This document shows, one piece after another, positions 35,687 to 44,432 of a stretch of 64,000 nucleotides of DNA; the stretch's first letter is position 1; each line of letters opens with the position of its first letter. The translations under genes and the position numbers were made by a program. Origin of the DNA: Kutzneria buriramensis (GTDB lineage: Bacteria > Actinomycetota > Actinomycetes > Mycobacteriales > Pseudonocardiaceae); contig NZ_CP144375.1 in the NCBI RefSeq assembly GCF_043575855.1, forward strand, positions 5,704,001 to 5,768,000, written 5' to 3'. The notes beneath the pieces are model-generated. The model did not search any database and was not told the origin of the DNA. It saw only the letters and a program-made list of their open reading frames with translations.

Positions 35687-36180
35687 CGTGTTGCCTTTCG
35701 CTGCTCGGCGATCGCGGTGGCCATCTGCGGTCGGTAGTTCTCGATGTCGGTGTTGAGCGCGTCGAACAGCTCCACGAGCTGGTGGCGGCGCTCCATCGGC
35801 CAGGTGCCGAGCATCTGGTCGATGTGGTGGTTGCGCTTGGCGCGCAGGTCGTCGAAGAGTTGGCGGCCGGCGGCGGTCGCGGCCAGCAGGCACGCGCGCC
35901 CGTCCAGCGGGTCGGCCCGCCGCTCGACCAGGCCGGCGCGGACCAGCTGGGCCACCTGCCGGCTGACCGTGGACGGGTCGGAGTGGACGGCGTCGGCCAG
36001 CGCGCTGGTGCGCTGCGGGCCGTTGATGACCAGGTGGGCCATCAGCATGTAGCCGGCCTTCTCCACGCCGTGCGGCTTGTCGTGGAACTGGTGGTTGGCG
36101 CGCTCGAGCAGCCGAAGGAAGCGGACCAGCTGGAGCCCCAGCTGGTCGGCGTTGTCCAGCCGCTCCTGGGTCGTCTCCAT
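35683..36180 (-). CDS. MarR family repressor of the MFS exporter
   Basis: The protein has 165 residues. The winged helix lies near residues 45-115: AHLVINGPQRTSALADAVHS, DPSTVSRQVAQLVRAGLVER, then RADPLDGRACLL. It is co-translated with the exporter gene through a 4-base overlap. Such pairs normally work as drug-responsive repressor plus pump. An overlapping set of GGTTG/CAACC/GTTGG half-sites at 36205-36227, 25 bp before its start, is a likely operator. Confidence 0.92.
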   Translation of the reverse strand: METTQERLDNADQLGLQLVRFLRLLERANHQFHDKPHGVEKAGYMLMAHLVINGPQRTSALADAVHSDPSTVSRQVAQLVRAGLVERRADPLDGRACLLAATAAGRQLFDDLRAKRNHHIDQMLGTWPMERRHQLVELFDALNTDIENYRPQMATAIAEQRKATR

Positions 36181-36204
36181 GTCCTACCTCCCTCGAAGAT
36201 CGAT

Positions 36205-36227
36205 GGTTGCTCCAACCAATCAGTTGG
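36205..36227. promoter_or_regulatory. Candidate MarR operator
   Basis: GGTTG (36205), CAACC (36213) and GTTGG (36223) form two overlapping inverted repeats, including CCAAC-N6-GTTGG at 36212-36227. The AT-richer sequence next to it carries the promoter of the MarR-MFS operon. Confidence 0.6.
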
Positions 36228-36302
36228 ATAGTACAAGCATCTGTCCGAAGAGAGTAGTGGGCAAGTCCAATGGTTGTGAAACTCAACACTCGACCGGGTG
36301 AC

Positions 36303-36308
36303 TACGGT
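36303..36308 (+). promoter_or_regulatory. Putative -10 box of leaderless transcript (GlcD-like gene)
   Basis: TACGGT is followed by 7 bases and ATG 36316. The box lies inside the frame from GTG 36298, which argues against that earlier start. Confidence 0.45.
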
Positions 36309-36315
36309 GAACTGC

Positions 36316-37698
36316 ATGAACGCCGTCGTTCAGTCCCTCCAGGAAGCGCTCGGATCCGACTCCGTGCGGGTCGATCCGGACGTCACCGCCACCTACAGCC
36401 GGGACATGATGCCGCTGGCGCCGGTCGGGCAGCCGCTGGCCGTGGTCTTCCCGAATGACGTCGAGCAGGTGCAGACGGTGGTCCGCGTCTGCGGCGAGGC
36501 GGGGGTGCCGATCGTGCCGCGCGGCGCCGGCAGCGGGCTGTCCGGCGCGGCCAACGCCGTCGACGGCTGCGTGATGCTGGTGACCACCCGGATGAACACC
36601 ATCCTGGAGATCGACCCGGACAACCGGCTCGCCGTCGTGGAGCCCGGCGTGGTCAACCTCGACCTGCGCGACGCCGTGGAGAAGCACGGGCTGTTCTACC
36701 CGCCGGACCCCTCCAGCTACGACTGGTGCTCCATCGGGGGCAACCTGTCCACCAACGCCGGCGGCCTGTGCTGCGTCAAGTACGGCGTGACCACGGACTC
36801 GGTGCTGGGTCTCGAAGTGGTTCTCGCGGACGGCTCCCTCCTGAAGACGGGCAGGCGCACGGTCAAGGGGGTTGCCGGCTACGACCTGACGAAACTCTTC
36901 GTCGGCAGCGAGGGCACGCTCGGCGTGATCACCAAGGCCGTGCTGGCGCTGCGGCCGCTGCCGCAGGCCCCGGCCACGCTGATGGCCGCCTTCAGCACGA
37001 CCGAGGCGGCCGGCGTGGCCGTGACGAACATCGTGCGCAGCGGCACCGTGCCGTCGCTGATGGAGATCATGGACTCCGTCTCCATCAAGGCGGTCGAGCA
37101 GCACCTGAACACCGAGGTCGGGCCGCCCGGCTGCGAGGCGCTGCTGCTGTGCCAGTCCGACTCCGGCGGCGAGGTCGCCCGGCTGGAGCTGGAGAAGGTC
37201 GAGCTGGCCTGCCAGGCCGCCGGCGCGGACCTGACGTACGTGACGACCGATCTGGCCGAGGGCAAGATGCTGCTCACCGCGCGGCGGGCGGTGCTGACCG
37301 CGCTGGAGGTCTACGGCGCCTGGCTCACCGACGACGTGTGCGTGCCGCGGACCGCGATCGCCGACCTGATCGCCGGCTGCCAGCGGATCGGCGAGCGGAA
37401 CCGGGTGAAGGTCGCGGTGGTCGGGCACGCCGGCGACGGCAACATGCACCCGACGATGGTCTACGACCCCGCCGACGCCGACGAGTTCGCCCGCGCCCGC
37501 GTCGCCTTCGACGAGATCCTGGAGCTGGGGCTGGGCCTGGGCGGCACGGTCACCGGCGAGCACGGCGTCGGCAAGATCAAGCGGGAGTGGCTGGCCCGGG
37601 AGATCGGGCCGGTCGGACTGGCGGTGCACCGCTCGATCAAGCAGGCGCTGGACCCGGGCAACCTGTTCAACCCGGGGTCCATGTTCGCTATGGAGTAG
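36316..37698 (+). CDS. FAD-linked 2-hydroxyacid oxidase, GlcD/D-lactate dehydrogenase type
   Basis: The protein has 460 residues. It oxidises glycolate, D-lactate or a related hydroxyacid with FAD. The FAD domain shows VPRGAGSGLSGAANAVDG, GGNLSTNAGGLCCVKYGV and GYDLTKLFVGSEGTLGVITK; the C-terminal cap has VVGHAGDGNMHPTMVYDP, the metal and substrate His region, TGEHGVGKIKREWL, and the end DPGNLFNPGSMF. The electron acceptor is not coded next door; the HdrD/GlcF-like protein at 6338-8542 is far away. Its end overlaps the convergent TetR gene by 11 bases. Confidence 0.9.
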   Translation: MNAVVQSLQEALGSDSVRVDPDVTATYSRDMMPLAPVGQPLAVVFPNDVEQVQTVVRVCGEAGVPIVPRGAGSGLSGAANAVDGCVMLVTTRMNTILEIDPDNRLAVVEPGVVNLDLRDAVEKHGLFYPPDPSSYDWCSIGGNLSTNAGGLCCVKYGVTTDSVLGLEVVLADGSLLKTGRRTVKGVAGYDLTKLFVGSEGTLGVITKAVLALRPLPQAPATLMAAFSTTEAAGVAVTNIVRSGTVPSLMEIMDSVSIKAVEQHLNTEVGPPGCEALLLCQSDSGGEVARLELEKVELACQAAGADLTYVTTDLAEGKMLLTARRAVLTALEVYGAWLTDDVCVPRTAIADLIAGCQRIGERNRVKVAVVGHAGDGNMHPTMVYDPADADEFARARVAFDEILELGLGLGGTVTGEHGVGKIKREWLAREIGPVGLAVHRSIKQALDPGNLFNPGSMFAME

Positions 37699-38314
37699 GC
37701 CGGAAACCCACCTGCCGCAACACCTTCAGCACGAAATCGCCCACGTCCTCGTGCCGCGGCGGCGCCAGCAGCCGGTAGAACAGCGACCCGATGATGATGT
37801 CCACGATCACCTCGGGGTCGGCGTCCGCCGGCAGCAGACCCTCGCGAATCGCGCGCCGGATCAGGCGGACGCCGCCCTCCCGGCGCTTCGCGCCGGACGC
37901 CGCCCAGAAGGCGTCGAAGAGCTCCGGGTGGCTGAAGGTGGAGCCCATGAGCTGGGCCAGCAGCGGGGCCAGCCGGCGGTCGGCGATGGACTCGGCCATC
38001 GAGCCGACCATCCGCGCCATGACCTCCGGGTACGGCAGCGTGTCGTACTCCTCGTCGGTCAGTTCGGGCGCGTTGCGGCCGTAGACGATCGCCTGCGCCA
38101 GCAGCTCCTCCTTGGACGACCAGCGCCGGTACACGGTCAGCCGGGCCACGCCGGCCCGCTTGGCGATCTGCTCGATGCTGGTGCCGTCGACCCCGCGCTC
38201 CGCGAACAGCTCCAGCGCCGCCCGCAGGATCGCCGCGTCGGCCTCGGGGTCCCGGGGCCGACCGGCGGTCTTCAGCTCATCGGCCCGATTTTGATCAGCG
38301 CGGTTTCCAGCCAC
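37688..38314 (-). CDS. TetR family repressor of the FAD monooxygenase
   Basis: The protein has 208 residues from GTG 38314, which overlaps the monooxygenase end by 43 bases; no ATG precedes the helix-turn-helix. The DNA-binding region is DAAILRAALELFAERGVDGT, then SIEQIAKRAGVARLTVYRRW and SSKEELLAQAI. The C-terminal part has the common TetR_C ligand pocket. It is the second gene of a two-gene set, and a perfect 12-bp-arm palindrome at 39679-39707 ahead of the monooxygenase is the likely operator, so it controls both genes. Confidence 0.87.
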   Translation of the reverse strand: MAGNRADQNRADELKTAGRPRDPEADAAILRAALELFAERGVDGTSIEQIAKRAGVARLTVYRRWSSKEELLAQAIVYGRNAPELTDEEYDTLPYPEVMARMVGSMAESIADRRLAPLLAQLMGSTFSHPELFDAFWAASGAKRREGGVRLIRRAIREGLLPADADPEVIVDIIIGSLFYRLLAPPRHEDVGDFVLKVLRQVGFRPTP

Positions 38315-39663
38315 GTGCGTAGCCTTGCCGGTGACGGCCGTCCGTGCCAAGCCAGGTGTCCGTCGGGGCGGACCAGCTTGAGCTCGGGGCCGGTCTCCAC
38401 GAGCAGGTCCTCGCCGAGATGCTGTTGGGCGACGGCCACGTGCGGGTCGTTCTCGGTGGGCACCACCAGCACCCAGCGGCCGTCGGTCCAGCGGGCGGCG
38501 ATCTCGGGGTCCCGGTCGCCGTACGGGCCGAGTGGCCCGCGCCGGTAGCTGGTCGCCAGCTGGCTGGTCCGTTCGAACAACTTCCGTTGCGCCAGCGGGA
38601 GATTGAACAGCGGGAGCAGCACCGCGTCCCGGAGCAGCCGACGCCAGAAGCCGAGGCCCAGCACGAAGGACGTCAGGGCGGTGGTGCCGCTCAACACCTC
38701 CTGGGCGATCGGCCGCCGCTCCTGTTCGTACGTGTCGAGCAGGCCGTCCCCGGCCCGGCCGTTGATCACCATGGCCAGCTTCCACGCCAGGTTCTCGGCG
38801 TCGCCGATGCCGGTGTTCATACCCTGGCCACTGAACGGGCTGTGCACGTGTGCCGCGTCGCCGGCGAGCAGGATCCGGCCCTTGCGGTACGTGCCGGCCA
38901 GCCGTCGGTGGATGGTGAACGAGGACGTCCAGTCGCAGGCCTTGAACTCGGCTCGCAGTCCCGTCCGCGCCGGCAGCATCGTCCGCAGCTCGGTCAGCAC
39001 ATCGACCGGCTCCGTGCCGGGGAAGTCGCCCTGGATCCGCCAGAGATCGTTGCCGGGCAACGGGAACGCCGCGAACATGCCGGCGGTGCCGAGCCAGGTC
39101 GTCACGCCGTCGCGCGGCAGCGACCAGTCCAGGTGGACGTCGGCGAACAGGAACCGTTCCGCCAGCGGGACGCCAGGGAAGTCGATACCGGCGAGCTTGC
39201 GGACGGTGCTGTGCGCCCCGTCGCAGCCGAGCAGCCAGTCGCCGTGAATGTCCTCGCCCGCCCGCACCGTGACGCCGTCGGCGTCCTGGCTGACGTCCGT
39301 GACGGCCGTGCCCCATTCGACCTTGCCGCCGAGCTCGGACAGGCGGTCCCGCAACGACTTCTCGATCTCCGACTGGCCGATCAGCGCCCCCTGGCCCCGC
39401 ATCCGGTCCAGCCGCAGCGTCATCACCGGCTTGCCGCCGGCGATGGCCTTGACGTAGCGGATGTCCATGCCGCGCTCCGGCAGGTCGCCGAGCGCCCGCA
39501 CGCGGTTGAGCACCTCCGCGCCGCGCGGCTGCACGCCCAGCGCACGGGACGTCGTCGCCGGCCCGTCCGCCGCGTCCAGCACCCGCACCGGCACGCCGCG
39601 TTGCAGCAGGGCGCACGCCGCCGTCAGGCCGGTCGGCCCCGCACCCACGATCAGCACCGTCAT
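38272..39663 (-). CDS. FAD-dependent monooxygenase (aromatic hydroxylase type)
   Basis: The protein has 463 residues. Group A flavoprotein hydroxylases use NADPH and O2. Seen here: TVLIVGAGPTGLTAACALLQ at residue 2 (FAD beta-alpha-beta), the DG motif in LLGCDGAHSTVRKLAGI near residue 150, and GRILLAGDAAHVHSPFSGQG near residue 270. The C-terminal thioredoxin-like domain is present but lacks a CxxC pair. Close relatives include rifampicin monooxygenase and polyketide hydroxylases such as OxyS, so either self-protection or xenobiotic breakdown is plausible. Control by the adjacent TetR is likely. Confidence 0.9.
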   Translation of the reverse strand: MTVLIVGAGPTGLTAACALLQRGVPVRVLDAADGPATTSRALGVQPRGAEVLNRVRALGDLPERGMDIRYVKAIAGGKPVMTLRLDRMRGQGALIGQSEIEKSLRDRLSELGGKVEWGTAVTDVSQDADGVTVRAGEDIHGDWLLGCDGAHSTVRKLAGIDFPGVPLAERFLFADVHLDWSLPRDGVTTWLGTAGMFAAFPLPGNDLWRIQGDFPGTEPVDVLTELRTMLPARTGLRAEFKACDWTSSFTIHRRLAGTYRKGRILLAGDAAHVHSPFSGQGMNTGIGDAENLAWKLAMVINGRAGDGLLDTYEQERRPIAQEVLSGTTALTSFVLGLGFWRRLLRDAVLLPLFNLPLAQRKLFERTSQLATSYRRGPLGPYGDRDPEIAARWTDGRWVLVVPTENDPHVAVAQQHLGEDLLVETGPELKLVRPDGHLAWHGRPSPARLRTWLETALIKIGPMS

Positions 39664-39678
39664 GACCCCTCCCCAGGG

Positions 39679-39707
39679 TTTGTAAACAGTACAGCACTGT
39701 TTACAAA
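39679..39707. promoter_or_regulatory. TetR operator with 12-bp perfect arms
   Basis: TTTGTAAACAGT at 39679-39690 is the exact reverse complement of 39696-39707, with a 5-base centre. It is strikingly AT-rich for this genome and lies 15 bp upstream of the monooxygenase start. Confidence 0.85.
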
Positions 39708-39722
39708 TTGGAGCAGAAGAAA

Positions 39723-39743
39723 CCGCCCCCGTCCAGGGGGCGG
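39723..39743 (-). terminator. DedA terminator
   Basis: CCGCCCCC and GGGGGCGG form an 8-bp stem with a 5-base loop, followed on the minus strand by TTTCTTCT. It lies downstream of the DedA gene at 39757-40509 and separates it from the monooxygenase promoter. Confidence 0.8.
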
Positions 39744-39756
39744 CGTCGACTGGTGG

Positions 39757-40509
39757 TCAGCGGATGCGGTCGATGCGTTGGGTGGCGTCCATCTCCTCGG
39801 CCTGCACGTCGAACTGCTGGGTGGCGTCCAGGGCCGGGCCCACCGCCTCCCGCGCGATCCGCTCGCGGCGGGCCTTGATGACCTCGAACGCGATCGGGAT
39901 GACCGACAGCACCGGGATGGCGATCAGGAAGATCTCCAGGTGGTCGTGCACCAGCGACACCTGGCCGAGGAAGAAGCCGAGCAGCGGCACGGCGACCGCC
40001 CACAGCACGCCGCCGATCGCGGAGTACGTGAAGTACTTGCGCTGGTCCATCTTGCCGATGCCGGCGACCGCGGTGATGAACGTGCGCACGATGGGCACGA
40101 AGCGGGCCAGGATGATGGCCCGCGCGCCGTAGCGCTCGAAGAACTCGTGTGTGCGCTCGATGTGCTTGCGCTTGAAGATCTTGGAATCCGGGTTGCTGAA
40201 CAGCTTCGGGCCGATCGCGGCGCCGATGTAGTAGCCGGTCACGTTGCCGACGACCGCGCACACCGAGAGGATCACGCAGGCCAGCCAGATCGGCATGTCC
40301 ACCACGTGCTGGGCGATCAGCAGGCCGAGGGTGAACAGCAGCGTGTCGCCGGGGATCAGGAAGCCGATCAGGATGCCGCAGTCGGCGAAGATCAGCAGAG
40401 CCACGCCCAGGAAGACGTACGGCCCCAGGCCCTGGAGGATGGTGTTGGCGTCGAGCCAACCCGGCAGGGCGACGATGGTGGTCGTGCTCGCGGCGATCGC
40501 GGTGGTCAC
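39757..40509 (-). CDS. DedA/VTT family membrane protein
   Basis: The protein has 250 residues with about five helices. Family features: FADCGILIGFLIPGDTLLFT, GNVTGYYIGAAIGPKLF, FERYGARAIILARFVPIVRT with the conserved Arg residues, and VAGIGKMDQRKYFTYSAIGG. The C-terminal tail is cytoplasmic and carries DATQQFDV and DATQRIDRI, a short repeated motif of unknown role. Likely function is transport of lipid or lipid carrier across the membrane; that is family knowledge, not visible here. Confidence 0.88.
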   Translation of the reverse strand: MTTAIAASTTTIVALPGWLDANTILQGLGPYVFLGVALLIFADCGILIGFLIPGDTLLFTLGLLIAQHVVDMPIWLACVILSVCAVVGNVTGYYIGAAIGPKLFSNPDSKIFKRKHIERTHEFFERYGARAIILARFVPIVRTFITAVAGIGKMDQRKYFTYSAIGGVLWAVAVPLLGFFLGQVSLVHDHLEIFLIAIPVLSVIPIAFEVIKARRERIAREAVGPALDATQQFDVQAEEMDATQRIDRIR

Positions 40510-40546
40510 GATTCACCAAGGTACAGGTGCTCCCTGAGTGCCCGAT

Positions 40547-41197
40547 TCAGAGCATGCTGAGCACGGCCGCGACGGCCCCGCCGGCCAGGCCCAGCACCAG
40601 CGCGAACAGCAGGATCAACCAGCCCGGAACCTGGCCCGGCTGGGCCGGCATCTTCGTGGTCGGCACCGCCCGGGTCACCGGCTCCGGCGGCAGGTGGTCG
40701 AACTCGCCGACCGGCGGGCCGACCGTGCTGCCCACCTCGGTGCCGGAGATCAGCCCGAAGCCGGGGCCGCCGACCGGGCCGTACAGGTTCTCCAGCGGCG
40801 AGAACCGCTCGGTGTCGTAGTGCTGCTGGGCGTTGTTGATCCGGATGGTGGCCAGCTCGCCGGTCATCGGGCCGGAGGAGAGCTCGCGCAGCACCATCTC
40901 CTCGGTGAACGGCGTGTCCGCCGTCCGGCCGGGCGGCTCGGCCAGGGCGTCGTCGAGGGTGACGGCCTTGGCCTTGGTGAACGTGTCCGGCTCGGGCTGC
41001 TCCTCGGCCTTGTCGGCCACGGCCTCGTCGTCGACGGGATCGTCCTCGACGGCCGGCGCCGGCTCGGCCTCGGGCTTCGGGGCGTCGGCCGCCTCCGTCA
41101 GAACCGCGGGCAGCGGCGGCATCGTCACCGGCGTGCTCACCGCCTGGGCGCGCAGCGCCTCCGCCAGCAGCCGCTCCGGGTCGTCGGACTTGCTCAC
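40547..41197 (-). CDS. Tail-anchored membrane protein with acidic N-terminus, unknown
   Basis: The protein has 216 residues from GTG 41197, which follows TAACGT by 7 bases. Residues 1-110 are rich in Ala, Pro, Glu and Asp and likely disordered; the middle is Gly/Pro-rich; the only helix (VPGWLILLFALVLGLAGGAVAAVL) sits at the extreme C-terminus, so it would be tail-anchored with a cytoplasmic body. No domain is recognised. It lies between a DedA gene and the amino-sugar operon without overlap to either. Confidence 0.6.
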   Translation of the reverse strand: MSKSDDPERLLAEALRAQAVSTPVTMPPLPAVLTEAADAPKPEAEPAPAVEDDPVDDEAVADKAEEQPEPDTFTKAKAVTLDDALAEPPGRTADTPFTEEMVLRELSSGPMTGELATIRINNAQQHYDTERFSPLENLYGPVGGPGFGLISGTEVGSTVGPPVGEFDHLPPEPVTRAVPTTKMPAQPGQVPGWLILLFALVLGLAGGAVAAVLSML

Positions 41198-41204
41198 GGA
41201 GACC

Positions 41205-41210
41205 ACGTTA
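41205..41210 (-). promoter_or_regulatory. Putative -10 box of leaderless transcript (tail-anchored protein)
   Basis: On the minus strand TAACGT is followed by 7 bases and GTG 41197. Confidence 0.4.
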
Positions 41211-41278
41211 GTTGCTTCTGGGCACGCGGAGCAGCCGGGTCGCGGGGAAAGCGCCGGCATCCACCGCTCGGGTGAGGG

Positions 41279-42406
41279 TCACGAACGATCCTCCCGGTGA
41301 CCCCGGCGGTAGACGTCCACCACCCGCAGATCCTGGTTCAGCACGACGAAATCGGCCAGCAGCCCGACCGCCACCGCGCCGACCTCGTCGGCCAGACCCA
41401 GCAGCTGCGCGGGCCGGCCGGCGGTCGCGGCGACCGCCTCCGCCATCGACAACCCGCACTGCTGCACGAAGTTCCGGAACGCCTGGTCCATCGTCAGCGT
41501 GCTGCCGGCCAGCGAACCGCCGGCCAGCGTGGGCACGCCGTCCTGCACGGTGACCTCCAGCCCGCCGAGGTCGTAGACGCCGTCGCCCATGCCGGCCGCC
41601 GCCATGGCGTCGGTGATGAGCAGCGTCCGCGACGGGCCCGCGTGGTGCGCGGCCAGCCGCACGGCCGTCGGGTGCAGGTGCACGAGGTCGCAGATCAGTT
41701 CCACGCTGACGCGTTCGTCGTCCAGCAGCGCCCCGACCGGCCCGGGCTCACGGTGGTGCAGCGGGCGCATGCCGTTGAACAGGTGCGTGGCGACCGAGGC
41801 GCCGGCGTCCACCGCGGGCAGCACCTGCGCCTCGGCGGCGTCGGTGTGTCCGATGGCGACGAGAACTCCGTTGTCCACCAACAGTTTCGTCGCCGCGACC
41901 GCGCCCTCCAGCTCCGGCGCGATGGTGATCATCTTGATGGTGTCGCCGCCGGCGGCCAGCAGCGTGCGCACGGAGTCGAGGTCCGGTGGCCGCAGCACCC
42001 GGGGGTCGTGCGCCCCGCAGCGCGCCGCCGACAGGTACGGGCCCTCCAGGTGGATGCCGGCGATATCGCCGCCTCGGACCAGCTCCGACAGCTCCCGGAT
42101 CTGTCGGGCCAGCTCGGGGATCGGCCGTGACACCAGGCTCGCCATCGTGGTGGTGGTGCCGTGCCGGCGGTGCGCGGCGATCGCCAGCGCCGGGTCGTGG
42201 CCGGTGAACGCCCGGCCCCCGCCGCCATGGCAGTGCACGTCGACGAAGCCCGGCACCAGCCAGTTCCCGGCCAGGTCGACCAGGGCGTCCGGTCGTGGAC
42301 CGGCGCCGACGGCGTCGATGCGGCCGCCCGTCACGGACACCCAGCCGGGGTCCAGCACGCCGTCGGGAGTCAGCACCCGACCGCCGGCAAGCACCAGATC
42401 AGCCAC
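41279..42406 (-). CDS. nagA: N-acetylglucosamine-6-phosphate deacetylase
   Basis: The enzyme has 375 residues. It removes acetate from GlcNAc-6-P to give glucosamine-6-P. The amidohydrolase features are PGFVDVHCHGGGG (metal HxH) near residue 54, GIHLEGPYLS (Glu ligand) near residue 120, AIGHTDA (His ligand), ATHLFNGMRPLHHREPG (His ligand plus substrate loop), and LLITDAMAAAGMGDG (catalytic Asp). GTG 42406 has GGAGG upstream. It is the last gene of the SIS, ROK kinase, nagA operon, separated from the kinase gene by 100 bp with a tight 7-bp GC hairpin at 42428-42444. Confidence 0.93.
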   Translation of the reverse strand: MADLVLAGGRVLTPDGVLDPGWVSVTGGRIDAVGAGPRPDALVDLAGNWLVPGFVDVHCHGGGGRAFTGHDPALAIAAHRRHGTTTTMASLVSRPIPELARQIRELSELVRGGDIAGIHLEGPYLSAARCGAHDPRVLRPPDLDSVRTLLAAGGDTIKMITIAPELEGAVAATKLLVDNGVLVAIGHTDAAEAQVLPAVDAGASVATHLFNGMRPLHHREPGPVGALLDDERVSVELICDLVHLHPTAVRLAAHHAGPSRTLLITDAMAAAGMGDGVYDLGGLEVTVQDGVPTLAGGSLAGSTLTMDQAFRNFVQQCGLSMAEAVAATAGRPAQLLGLADEVGAVAVGLLADFVVLNQDLRVVDVYRRGHREDRS

Positions 42407-42506
42407 TACGCCTCCGCTGTGCCTATGCCGCCCGTCCCGGGCGGGGCCGTGGACGCCAGGTGGCCGGCCTCTTCGGCTCGGACGGCCATGCCGCTGAACA
42501 GACGCG

Positions 42507-43454
42507 TCATGTCCGTCCTTCACCTCCAGAGGCCGGCGCGTCCACGGCGTCGATGGCCATTAACGCGGCTCCCAGGCACCCGGCCTCGTCGCCCAGCGCG
42601 GCGAGCAGCAGTTCCGGCTGCCGTTGGAACACGATCAGTTCCGCCAGCCGCTTCCGCAACGGCTCGATGAGCAGATCACCCGCCAGTGCCAACCCGCCGC
42701 CCAGCACCACGGCCTCCGGACCGAGCAGCGTGGCGGCGATCAGGATGCCCTTGGCCAGGGCGTCGACGGCGTCGTGCCACACCGCCACGGCGTCCGGGTC
42801 GCCGGCCCGCACGAGGTCCGCGACCACGGCCGCCCGGTCGACCTGCTTGCCCGTACGGGCCGAGTAGCGGCGGGCGATCGCCGCCGACGAGGCGACGGTC
42901 TCCACGCAGCCGCGCTGGCCGCAGCCGCACGGCTCGCCGTGGCCGACGTCGACGTGCCCCAGCTCGCCCCCGTGCACGTGGAGGCGGCCGCCGACCATCA
43001 GGGCGGCGGCGATGCCGGTGCCGATGGGCATGATGACCACGTCCGTCATGCCCTGGGCACTGCCCAGGCGGTGCTCGGCCAAACCTCCGGCCCGCACGTC
43101 GTGGCCGAAGCTCACCGGCAGGCCGGTCCGTTCGGCCAGCAGCAGCCGGAACGGGAAGTCCCGCCAGCCCAGGTTGGCCGAGAAGACGCCGATGCCCTGC
43201 TCCTCGTCGACCACGCCCGGCACGACCACGCCGACCGCGTCGATCGGGTGGTCCACGGCGGCGCTGAGCTCGTCCACCAGCTCGACGATCGCGCCGACCA
43301 CGGCGTGCGCGGTGGCGGTGCCGTCCTCGCCGCGCGGCGTGCCGCGGCGCCGGCTCGTCACCACGGACGCCTGGGCGGACGTCCCGGTGACCAATGCGGC
43401 CTTCATGTCCGTGCCGCCGACGTCGACGGACACCACGTACCTAGTGCGAGCCAC
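42507..43454 (-). CDS. ROK family sugar kinase, probably for N-acetylglucosamine
   Basis: The protein has 315 residues. The ATP-binding opening VVSVDVGGTDMKAALVTG is at residue 7, and the ROK signature follows near residue 150: GELGHVDVGHGEPCGCGQRG with the zinc-binding CxCGxxGC and the following CVE. GTGIAAALMVGG and AVVLGGGLALAGD complete the sugar kinase fold. Position between a SIS isomerase and nagA suggests GlcNAc or a related amino sugar as substrate, though ROK kinases can also take glucose. The SIS gene ends 15 bases upstream. Confidence 0.88.
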   Translation of the reverse strand: MARTRYVVSVDVGGTDMKAALVTGTSAQASVVTSRRRGTPRGEDGTATAHAVVGAIVELVDELSAAVDHPIDAVGVVVPGVVDEEQGIGVFSANLGWRDFPFRLLLAERTGLPVSFGHDVRAGGLAEHRLGSAQGMTDVVIMPIGTGIAAALMVGGRLHVHGGELGHVDVGHGEPCGCGQRGCVETVASSAAIARRYSARTGKQVDRAAVVADLVRAGDPDAVAVWHDAVDALAKGILIAATLLGPEAVVLGGGLALAGDLLIEPLRKRLAELIVFQRQPELLLAALGDEAGCLGAALMAIDAVDAPASGGEGRT

Positions 43455-43469
43455 GAGCGGAGGTAAGCA

Positions 43470-44378
43470 TCATTGGTCTACACCTCGCAAGACAACGGAG
43501 CGGGTCAGATGCCGGGGCTGGTCGGGGTCGAGGCCCTTGCCCAGGGCGATCGCCACGGCCAGTCGCTGAACGGTCACGAGTTCGGCCATCGGGTCGCGGT
43601 CGCCGGCGCGGAAGATGCCGCCGGTGGCGAGGATCTGCTCGGGCAGCCCCGCCGGCGCGGTGCCGAACATCCACGCCACCCGGTTCGGGCCGGTGATGCT
43701 GATCGGGCCGTGCCGGTACTCCATCGCCGGGTAGGACTCGGTCCACGCGCCGGCGGCCTCGCGCATCTTCAGGCCCGCCTCCAGCGCGAGCCCGTTCGTC
43801 CAGCCGTGCCCGAGGAACGTGAACTGCTCGGCCTCGACGAGCTCGTCCGGCAGCGGCTCGACGACCGCCAGCTCGGCGTCGGCGATGGCTCGGCCCAGGT
43901 CCTCGCCGAGGCTGGCCCGCAGCAGCGCCAGCGCGGTGGTGGCGAACCGGGTCTGCACCACCGACCGCTCGTCGGCGAAGTCCAGCACCACCAGCTGGTC
44001 GGCCGTGCCGACGATCGGCGTCTCGGGGTCGCCGATCAGCGCGAGGGTCGGCGTCGTGCCGCGCGCCCGGTCCAGCAGGTCCAGCACCTCGGTGGTGGTG
44101 CCGGAGCGGGTGATCGCCACGATCCGGTCGTAGCGGCGGTCGAACGGGAACTCGGAGGCGGCGAACGCGTCGGTCTCGCCCTGGCCGGCGTCCTCCCGTA
44201 ACCGCGCGTAGGACTGGGCGACGAACCACGACGTGCCACAGCCGATCACCGCGACGCGTTCGCCCGGCGCTGGCAGACTGTCGGGTGCGAGCCCGGCCGC
44301 CCGCCGCCAGCAGTCCGGTTGCGTGATGATCTCCGTCTCGACGAAGTGCGCGGCCACAGTCCTCCCTTGGCTGCTCAT
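43470..44378 (-). CDS. SIS-domain sugar-phosphate isomerase/deaminase
   Basis: The protein has 302 residues with two SIS domains (about 30-160 and 185-295), like the isomerase half of GlmS without the glutaminase part. Seen here: VAVIGCGTSWFVAQSYARL, IVAITRSGTTTEVLDLL (phosphosugar Ser/Thr loop), MREAAGAWTESYPAMEYRHG with the Glu and His of the deaminase family, and the C-terminal LTRSVVL. It probably converts glucosamine-6-P or a related product to a fructose phosphate, taking the place of NagB. It is the first gene of the operon, divergent from the DeoR gene. Confidence 0.87.
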   Translation of the reverse strand: MSSQGRTVAAHFVETEIITQPDCWRRAAGLAPDSLPAPGERVAVIGCGTSWFVAQSYARLREDAGQGETDAFAASEFPFDRRYDRIVAITRSGTTTEVLDLLDRARGTTPTLALIGDPETPIVGTADQLVVLDFADERSVVQTRFATTALALLRASLGEDLGRAIADAELAVVEPLPDELVEAEQFTFLGHGWTNGLALEAGLKMREAAGAWTESYPAMEYRHGPISITGPNRVAWMFGTAPAGLPEQILATGGIFRAGDRDPMAELVTVQRLAVAIALGKGLDPDQPRHLTRSVVLRGVDQ

Positions 44379-44400
44379 TAGTGTCCGTTAAGGAGCATAC

Positions 44401-44418
44401 TTGCGCAGAAACGTGCAA
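44401..44418. promoter_or_regulatory. Candidate DeoR operator
   Basis: TTGCGC and GTGCAA form an imperfect 18-bp palindrome between the divergent SIS and DeoR genes. It covers the ATG at 44418, which makes ATG 44433 the better start for the regulator. Confidence 0.5.
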
Positions 44419-44432
44419 TGAAGGGGATCGGC

